This document shows, piece after piece, positions 57,001-64,000 of a stretch of DNA of 64,000 bases. Source of the DNA: Pseudomonas entomophila. Its GTDB lineage: Bacteria; Pseudomonadota; Gammaproteobacteria; Pseudomonadales; Pseudomonadaceae. The notes below the pieces were generated by a model. It saw only the letters and a program-made list of their open reading frames with translations, ran no database searches and was not told the DNA's origin. How positions within the stretch are numbered: position 1 is the stretch's first letter; every line of letters starts with the position of its first letter. The DNA lies in the NCBI RefSeq assembly GCF_029193575.1, contig NZ_JARGCS010000012.1, positions 186,001-250,000 on the forward strand, in the 5' to 3' direction. Position numbers and translations under genes: made by a program.

Positions 57001-57408
57001 CAGGCGTGACTGAAACGATGCACAGGCCTTGCCCAGGTCGTGCAGCAGCGCGGCCATGCGCGCCAGTAGCTGAATGTCTTCGGCGGTGTGCCAGTCGTTC
57101 TCGTCTTGCTGACGCAGGATGTTGCGACGGGTGCTGTGGGTCGGAACGCTGCCTTGGGTGTTAAAGCGGCTGGCATCGCCGACGACCCAAAGCAGTTCGG
57201 TGTGATCTAGCCCGCGAACCCAATGGCAGGCGACAGAAGTATTGCGCCGGGCTGTCTTTCTCAATAAGCGGCGCAAGGTCTCGAGGCCTGCCTGGGTGAT
57301 CGCGGTCTGCCAGGTACGGTCCCCACGGCGCTCGGCGAACTGGTCGAGGATGCGGCGCGTTTCTGTTAGGGCGCGTTTGTCACACTGTGAAATCAGAAGA
57401 ATGTTCAT
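54019..57408 (-). CDS. cas3: Type I-F Cas2-Cas3 fusion nuclease-helicase
   Basis: The 1129-residue I-F Cas3 begins with a Cas2-like domain (about 1-95; MNILLISQCDKRALTETRRI). The HD nuclease follows (HD at 123-124 in AALLHDLGKA, then YRHEWIS and LVLSHHRLPV). The superfamily 2 helicase has Walker A NMASTGCGKT, DEVD box LVLDEVDDFD and STATMPPG. It degrades DNA flagged by the Csy complex and joins Cas1 in spacer acquisition. Its ATG overlaps the cas1 stop (ATGA). All catalytic motifs looked for are present. Confidence 0.96.
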   Translation of the reverse strand: MNILLISQCDKRALTETRRILDQFAERRGDRTWQTAITQAGLETLRRLLRKTARRNTSVACHWVRGLDHTELLWVVGDASRFNTQGSVPTHSTRRNILRQQDENDWHTAEDIQLLARMAALLHDLGKACASFQSRLKAPAQTRNLYRHEWISLRLLQAFVGDDDDATWLKRLAAPSPQDDASWLAPGRLMRDGLDVQTTPPFRQLPPLAAAIGWLVLSHHRLPVVPNLEDVQIRGSKRFGSPTRDLSRRKLGHLLEHISHLWNEAPPPESTEAPNSYWKFDHGLPVTEPKWRAKAAKVAVNLLALLNKPGKGDWLNNPYVMHLARLSLMLGDHHYSSLGANDSRRVKGDGKTPLHANTDANGHPKQALDEHLLGVDRMAASIVHALPHFERHLPRLAQHKGLRKRSAEPRFSWQDKAADVAASLRDTSAQQGAFIINMASTGCGKTLANARIMNALADPQQGLRCAFALGLRTLTRQTGESYRRDLHLGDHELAIRVGGSEGGLLQEYFEARHEAHGSASIQSLIEEDSHVFYEGQTEGHGLLGKAMEDEHIRAMLYAPLLVCTIDHLMPATEAQRAGRQIAPMLRLMSGDLVLDEVDDFDHADQPAVTRLVYWAGMLGARVLLSTATMPPGLASGLFQAYRAGRQQYRRNRGEPTQEASPEIDIPCLWVDEFACLPSHCKDEQAFGDAHSRFIAQRANALITNGAQPLHRLEFLPWNMARPSTKAQVRTHFASQVHLAMQSAHERHAQACPHSGKRVSFGLIRMANIQPLFDVALALFKQGAALGQHIHLCVYHSGFPLILRSTIEAHLDHCLNRKQAGAVYDLPEVRQALDTYPERDHLFVVLGSPVTEVGRDHDYDWAIIEPSSMRSLIQVAGRVQRHRRIPCESPNLLVFDTNIRHFENQVNKADNLKPAYIRPGFEADRGEPAHRFRLSSHRLDQLLHLSDYLPFSAAARIQPRPAEERKPKNNLVDLEHARIEEQMLPGGEDQDLNAACSWQFLQASLTWALPQHQPFRAQKLDEVELLFLPDEGEEQLQLHCLHQPDRRKPPEYLKCEERLEWIDLESQLGSRIRPWVTLNTMQALEELSRELALPLENVAKRFAGLTAPDSKTGWRYHPTLGITPQKTKGS

Positions 57409-58382
57409 GCGACCGGCGCACCCAGTTGTTGTGCAATGGTTTTCAGGCTGTCGATCATGAAGTCCAGGGCTTCGCTGCGCGTCAGGCGTTCGATGCAGGC
57501 TTGGCGGAAGGCTTGTTCATCATCGCCACGCATCGCCGAGAGAAAGGCCTGGGGTAGGATCAGGCCATCTTTCACCAGGTCTGCGACGTCGAACACCAGT
57601 CCGCCACGGCGTGTTTTTCCATGCAGTACGGCAAGACCGTGGGGCAGGCCCAATACCCAGGTGGCCGTGGCGCCCAGACCGTAGGCGAGGTAGTTGCCGT
57701 GGTCGAGGAAGCGGTTGGCAGGGTCGGTGCCGCTGCCGCGTTTGGCGCGGGTGAAATCACCGTATTTCGTCGCGGTGGCGGCGAGTTTGAACAGGCGCTT
57801 GGTCAGCCGGGCTTCTTCGGTGAGTAGGGCATCGTGATCGTCGGCTTGTTCGATGCGTGAAAGCGATTGGCCGACGAGATCATTGAGGGTACTCGGGTCG
57901 ATCTTGAAGCCTGCTTGGTCGAAGGATCGGTTCGCCAGCCATTGCTGTCGCAGGTAGTCCAGGCGCAACCGCTGGAATGTCTTGGCGGCTTCCAGGCGTT
58001 TTTCACCGTCGAACCAGAACGAGACCCAGCGTTGCAGGTATTCAGTGGGGCGATATTCGCTTTGAGGTGAGAACCAGGCTATGTCGATGTCCACTTCGTT
58101 AGCGCTGAACAACGGGGTGGCGCCGCTACCGCAGAAACCCACGAGCACCCCGGCGCGGGCCAATTCGCGCATCGCGGCCTGGGTGACCGAAGTGCCCGTG
58201 CCCAGCAGTACTGTGGTGGTGTTGGCGATGGGGATGTTCCAGTAAAGGGATTGCTTGCCAGCGTCGGTGACGTACTCGACGCGACCACCTTTGACCAGGA
58301 CTCGGCAGTGCTGGAGGTAGTAGATGTTCGCCCGCTTGGAGTGGAGGATGCTTTTGAGATCTGACGAGGGGATGCCTTCCAT
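57405..58382 (-). CDS. cas1: Type I-F Cas1 integrase
   Basis: The 325-residue Cas1 inserts new spacers at the leader end with Cas2-3. Metal-binding residues are seen in the helix LLTEEARLTKRLFKLAA (Glu), GLPHGLAVLHGK (His) and FDVADLVKDG (Asp). It starts MEGIPSSDLKSILHSKRANI. First gene of the cas operon, sharing a 252-bp divergent region with the leader of array 2. Confidence 0.97.
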   Translation of the reverse strand: MEGIPSSDLKSILHSKRANIYYLQHCRVLVKGGRVEYVTDAGKQSLYWNIPIANTTTVLLGTGTSVTQAAMRELARAGVLVGFCGSGATPLFSANEVDIDIAWFSPQSEYRPTEYLQRWVSFWFDGEKRLEAAKTFQRLRLDYLRQQWLANRSFDQAGFKIDPSTLNDLVGQSLSRIEQADDHDALLTEEARLTKRLFKLAATATKYGDFTRAKRGSGTDPANRFLDHGNYLAYGLGATATWVLGLPHGLAVLHGKTRRGGLVFDVADLVKDGLILPQAFLSAMRGDDEQAFRQACIERLTRSEALDFMIDSLKTIAQQLGAPVA

Positions 58383-58634
58383 GGTGGCCTTAAACTCGCT
58401 TGTTCGGGGTGGTTGATTTTTATAGCGGATCGGGTGGGAGAGTGGGACGGATTTATGTTGCTGCGGGATTCAAGAGGGAAGCGCTAACGGGGGAGGGTTT
58501 TGGACCCTTTTTTCAGGGCTTGTTGGGGGTGTTAGGAAAATCAATAGGTTACGTGAGTGCTAGAAAAAAGGGTTGCAGGCGATTTTTCAGGTGTTTTTCT
58601 TCACAGGGCAATGAGTTAACGTTGCTGGGCTCTA
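58383..58634 (+). promoter_or_regulatory. Leader of array 2 with IHF site, and cas1 promoter region
   Basis: AATCAATAGGTTA (58539-58551) is a perfect IHF site 83 bp from the first repeat, matching the 82 bp in the other leader. GACCCTTTTTT, GAAAAAAGGG and TCTA before the repeat are also shared. The left part must hold the cas1 promoter on the minus strand; no clear -35/-10 pair was identified. No CCATTGT seed of the pseudo-crRNA occurs here. Confidence 0.75.
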
Positions 58635-61306
58635 GTTCACTGCCGTATAGGCAGCTCAGAAAAGCAGAGCCAGGTTGATCGAGGACTTCATCATGTTCAC
58701 TGCCGTATAGGCAGCTCAGAAATTGAGCTGGGCGGTCAATGGCAGCCGGTGCTCGTTCACTGCCGTATAGGCAGCTCAGAAAGGTGCCGCGCCACACCTG
58801 CGCTTCGACGAGAAGTTCACTGCCGTATAGGCAGCTCAGAAAGCGGGGATGTTCTGGAACTGCTGGGCGTCTAAGTTCACTGCCGTATAGGCAGCTCAGA
58901 AATCCTCACCCAGGAACGTCTGCTTGAGGTTTCGCTGTTCACTGCCGTATAGGCAGCTCAGAAAAAGTACACGCACTGCCGGGTTCCTGATCGATCGTTC
59001 ACTGCCGTATAGGCAGCTCAGAAACGCATCCTTGAGGCTGAGTGCGGGCTGGAAAGGTTCACTGCCGTATAGGCAGCTCAGAAATGGGTCTGGTCGCTGA
59101 ACAGGAAGTCGCCGTAGTTCACTGCCGTATAGGCAGCTCAGAAAAGTAGATGCTGGCCTCGACGTCGCCAGCGGCCGTTCACTGCCGTATAGGCAGCTCA
59201 GAAAAGGGTCATCAAGCTGACCGCCGCGACAAGGGTGTTCACTGCCGTATAGGCAGCTCAGAAATTCCAGAAGGCGTGCGCGTCGGCCTCATCACCGTTC
59301 ACTGCCGTATAGGCAGCTCAGAAAACCAACTCGCTGCTGTCAGCACCGTTGGCCTTGTTCACTGCCGTATAGGCAGCTCAGAAAAACTGGTCATCCCGCG
59401 ATGCAGTGCAGTCGGTGTTCACTGCCGTATAGGCAGCTCAGAAAGTCGGCATCCACGAGGAAGCGGGAGACGTCGAGTTCACTGCCGTATAGGCAGCTCA
59501 GAAATGATCGGCTTCCAGGAGCTGGAGGACCAGCTGGTTCACTGCCGTATAGGCAGCTCAGAAAATGTCCATCACATCATCAAGGCACTTGCGTAGGTTC
59601 ACTGCCGTATAGGCAGCTCAGAAATGCAGGACCAGATCGACGCGCTGGATGGGCTGGTTCACTGCCGTATAGGCAGCTCAGAAAAGCGTCAGCCAGCCGG
59701 CCCAGCCAAGGAGGGAGTTCACTGCCGTATAGGCAGCTCAGAAATCGATGCGCGGGACGATGCTCAAACTCGAATCGTTCACTGCCGTATAGGCAGCTCA
59801 GAAAATTTGGGAGCGGGGAAGGGCGCAGGTCGTTGAGTTCACTGCCGTATAGGCAGCTCAGAAACGTTGTAGTCTTCGACGCGGGAGCGCTTCGGGGTTC
59901 ACTGCCGTATAGGCAGCTCAGAAACATACTGCCGATGGCCGCACCGATGGCGCCGCGTTCACTGCCGTATAGGCAGCTCAGAAAAGCATCGCGCCCATGT
60001 CTTCTTTCTTGACGCCGTTCACTGCCGTATAGGCAGCTCAGAAAAGGTTCTTGGAGTAGCTGGTGTTGAGGATGCGGTTCACTGCCGTATAGGCAGCTCA
60101 GAAATTCCCTGCCGTTCCAAGGCCTTCACGGATTTGCGTTCACTGCCGTATAGGCAGCTCAGAAAATCAAGAATCAGCCTTGTGCGAATGAATGTAGGTT
60201 CACTGTCGTATAGGCAGCTCAGAAAATGACCGATGTGAAGCTGTCTCCGGGTGAGGAGTTCACTGCCGTATAGGCAGCTCAGAAAACGGTGCCATCCAGC
60301 TTCATAACCCGGCCGGTGTTCACTGCCGTATAGGCAGCTCAGAAACCTTACACGTGTGATGCGTCATACATTTGGGTGTTCACTGCCGTATAGGCAGCTC
60401 AGAAAATGATCGAATCGTCATCAGCGTGAGCGTCGTGGTTCACTGCCGTATCGGCAGCTCAGAAAAATGGCGGATTCAACACCACGCCAGCCCGCAGGTT
60501 CACTGCCGTATAGGCAGCTCAGAAATGCACATCCCCATTGATGGTCACCAGTGGCGCGTTCACTGCCGTATAGGCAGCTCAGAAAATGGATTCCACGGCG
60601 TCACGGGCGGCATACTTGTTCACTGCCGTATAGGCAGCTCAGAAAATCGAAGACGGACTGGACGACGCGCGCTTTGGCGTTCACTGCCGTATAGGCAGCT
60701 CAGAAACACTTCACGCCAGGGAAGTTCAGGTTGCCGCTGTTCACTGCCGTATAGGCAGCTCAGAAACGGGACGCGGTGGCCACCACTGACGCCTGGTCGT
60801 TCACTGCCGTATAGGCAGCTCAGAAAATAACGCATACTGGCAACGCCGTATCGCCGACGTTCACTGCCGTATAGGCAGCTCAGAAAATGGACATGATCGG
60901 CATCCAGTACAACGCCAAGTTAACTGCCGTATAGGCAGCTCAGAAAAGTGACTTTCCGTTCCTGAACCAAGGCGATGGGTTCACTGCCGTATAGGCAGCT
61001 CAGAAAAGAGAACGGGTAGCGGAATTCAACGCCGCTGAGTTCACTGCCGTATAGGCAGCTCAGAAAGACGGCAAGGTCAAGATCGAGCAGGACGCCGCGT
61101 TAACTGCCGTATAGGCAGCTCAGAAACATTCTTTCTGCGCGGGCGTGCCCTGCAGCGCGTTCACTGTCGTATAGGCAACTCAGAAACACCGTATGGATGG
61201 CGCGGGAGATTCCTATGTGTTCACTGCCATGTAGGCAGCTCAGAAAATGACCATCGACAAGCAGAAGCTGAAGGCGCTGTTCACTGCCGTAGAGGCAGCT
61301 CGGCAA
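58635..61306 (+). CRISPR. CRISPR array 2, type I-F, 45 repeats and 44 spacers
   Basis: The 28-bp repeat GTTCACTGCCGTATAGGCAG then CTCAGAAA recurs with 32-nt spacers. Three spacers are longer: 34 nt (58903-58936), 33 nt (60105-60137) and 33 nt (60646-60678). The leader is on the left. Variants accumulate to the right: TCGTATAG at 60198, TATCGG at 60438, GTTAACTG at 60919 and 61099, several changes at 61159 and 61219, and the last repeat (61279-61306) ends GAGGCAGCTCGGCAA. The small frames here are repeat products. Confidence 0.98.
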
Positions 61307-61350
61307 CTCCGCATAAACAGGATGGCATTGCGTGCCTTTTGACGATTTCA

Positions 61351-61378
61351 CTTGTGAGCTGCCTATACGGCAGTGAGC
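61351..61378 (-). repeat. Orphan inverted CRISPR repeat beyond array 2
   Basis: CTTGTGAGCTGCCTATACGG then CAGTGAGC matches the I-F repeat in reverse orientation at 25 of 28 positions. It stands 44 bp past the last repeat of array 2 and faces the other way, in the orientation used by array 1. Confidence 0.85.
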
Positions 61379-61463
61379 ATCTGCCCCAAGCAGTCCAGAA
61401 ACGGAAATCGGCTATCCACCACACCTGTGGTAGGAGCAACTAAGCGATGCCTCAAATGAAGCC

Positions 61464-61500
61464 TCTTGCTGCACCACCGCAATCGCGGGGCAAGCCCGCT
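61464..61500 (+). repeat. Right copy of the 37-bp direct repeat bounding the CRISPR island (REP-derived)
   Basis: TCTTGCTGCACCACCGCAAT followed by CGCGGGGCAAGCCCGCT, with REP sequence continuing to TCCTACAAGGGG at 61512. It pairs with 48577-48613 and lies 77 bp from the 3' end of tRNA-Leu. Confidence 0.75.
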
Positions 61501-61537
61501 CCTACAAGGGGCGAGGCTTGCTTCAAGAAATCCGGGC

Positions 61538-61569
61538 AAAAAAAAACCGACCATAAGGTCGGTTTTTTC
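61538..61569. terminator. Bidirectional terminator after tRNA-Leu
   Basis: AAAACCGACC-ATAA-GGTCGG then TTTTTT; the A-run on the left serves as the T-run for the minus-strand tRNA transcript. Confidence 0.85.
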
Positions 61570-61576
61570 TGGATCT

Positions 61577-61661
61577 TGGTGCCCCGAGGGAGACTCGAAC
61601 TCCCACTCCTTTCGAAAACGGATTTTGAATCCGCCGCGTCTACCAATTCCGCCATCAGGGC
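61577..61661 (-). tRNA. tRNA-Leu (anticodon CAA)
   Basis: Read on the minus strand it begins GCCCTGATGGCGGAATTGGT, has anticodon stem-loop CGGATTCAAAATCCG with CAA, a class II variable arm, T-arm GGAGTTCGAGTCTCC, and ends TCGGGGCACCA with CCA encoded. It reads UUG codons. Its 3' end faces the CRISPR island. Confidence 0.95.
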
Positions 61662-61769
61662 TTGTGGCGCCGCAGTATAGAGAGGCTCCCTCACTCGGTC
61701 AATCGGCTTTCATGGTCAATTTTCACGCATTGGGCTAAACTTTGCGGCCCTGTCGAACCGAACACCATC

Positions 61770-63949
<2,180 letters not shown>

Positions 63950-63990
63950 CTGTTCGCTCTTATTATTAAAATTCGCAACTGGAGTGCCCA

Positions 63991-64000
63991 ATGAGCTTTC
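63991..64000 (+). CDS. yajC: yajC start (partial)
   Basis: Only ATGAGCTTTC (MSF) is present, with GGAG 7 bp before it. Downstream of tgt in Pseudomonas the next gene is yajC, the small Sec accessory protein, whose product often begins MSF. The assignment rests on gene order. Confidence 0.55.

Noticed and set aside
58383..58634. A second pseudo-crRNA target in the cas1 promoter region
   Set aside because: No CCATTGT or its complement occurs there, so the predicted control applies only to the csy operon.
48618..61306. Spacers targeting this same window (self-targeting)
   Set aside because: No match stood out on reading, but 60 spacers could not be compared exhaustively by eye, so nothing is claimed.
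48484..61351. Open frames made of VHCRIGSSE, SLPYRQLR or FLSCLYGSE repeats
   Set aside because: These are translations of CRISPR repeats and spacers in both arrays, not genes.
61577..61661. tRNA-Leu 3' end as an attachment site for the CRISPR island
   Set aside because: No copy of the tRNA 3' sequence was seen at the far end of the island and no integrase gene is present; the 37-bp REP-derived repeats explain the borders better.

Overview
This is a GC-rich Pseudomonas chromosome segment, most like the P. putida group. The grounds are the gene content and order (fhpR-fhp, dsbB, cyoABCDE, alaC; selU-selD; tRNA-Leu, queA, tgt, yajC), the many REP-like sequences built around a GCGGG-CAAGC-CCGCTC core, and the protein sequences. 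No database was searched; all names come from reading motifs and neighbourhoods.

Layout. 1-4.5 kb, minus strand: an RND efflux adaptor and pump followed by the start of an OmpR-type response regulator, with a cop-box-like palindrome upstream. 4.7-6.8 kb: a YkgJ-type cysteine-cluster protein, a small secreted protein and a CheV coupling protein. 6.9-9.8 kb: a nitric-oxide module, the sigma-54 activator NorR/FhpR divergent from flavohaemoglobin Fhp, with three GT-N7-AC operators between them. 10-16 kb: dsbB and the cytochrome bo3 oxidase operon cyoABCDE. 16-19.2 kb: a GWSRG hydrolase-like protein, AlaC and a second YkgJ protein. 19.4-33.4 kb: one 4655-residue repeat-rich autotransporter. 33.5-36.8 kb: small enzymes and regulators. 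36.8-42.3 kb: a selenium block, with selU and selD divergent from a four-gene ABC importer probably for a selenium oxyanion. 42.3-48.5 kb: a bestrophin, a frameshifted RelE/HigB-type toxin with intact antitoxin, an acetyltransferase, a MASE2-GGDEF protein, a HipA-type kinase with its XRE partner, and two small DUF3077/DUF6124-like genes behind a highly structured leader.

48.6-61.4 kb: a complete type I-F CRISPR-Cas island (cas1, cas2-3, csy1-4 on the minus strand) with two outward-facing arrays of 16 and 44 spacers. Both leaders carry a perfect IHF site 82-83 bp from the first repeat. The island is bounded by 37-bp direct repeats and lies beside tRNA-Leu. 61.6-64 kb: tRNA-Leu(CAA), queA, tgt and the first bases of yajC.

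The most interesting element is in the 366-bp gap between cas3 and csy1. On the plus strand there are two degenerate CRISPR repeats that keep the Cas6f/Csy4 hairpin (one with a compensatory base-pair change) and the intact 8-nt 5' handle. They flank a 25-nt pseudo-spacer and are followed at once by a one-directional intrinsic terminator. The pseudo-spacer seed matches two CC-PAM sites just upstream, where the mismatches inside the seed fall at position 6, the base that is flipped out in type I guides. Both sites overlap -10-like hexamers of a likely csy promoter. This looks like a crRNA-like regulator (CreR- or CreA-type) that would direct the Csy complex to repress its own operon.
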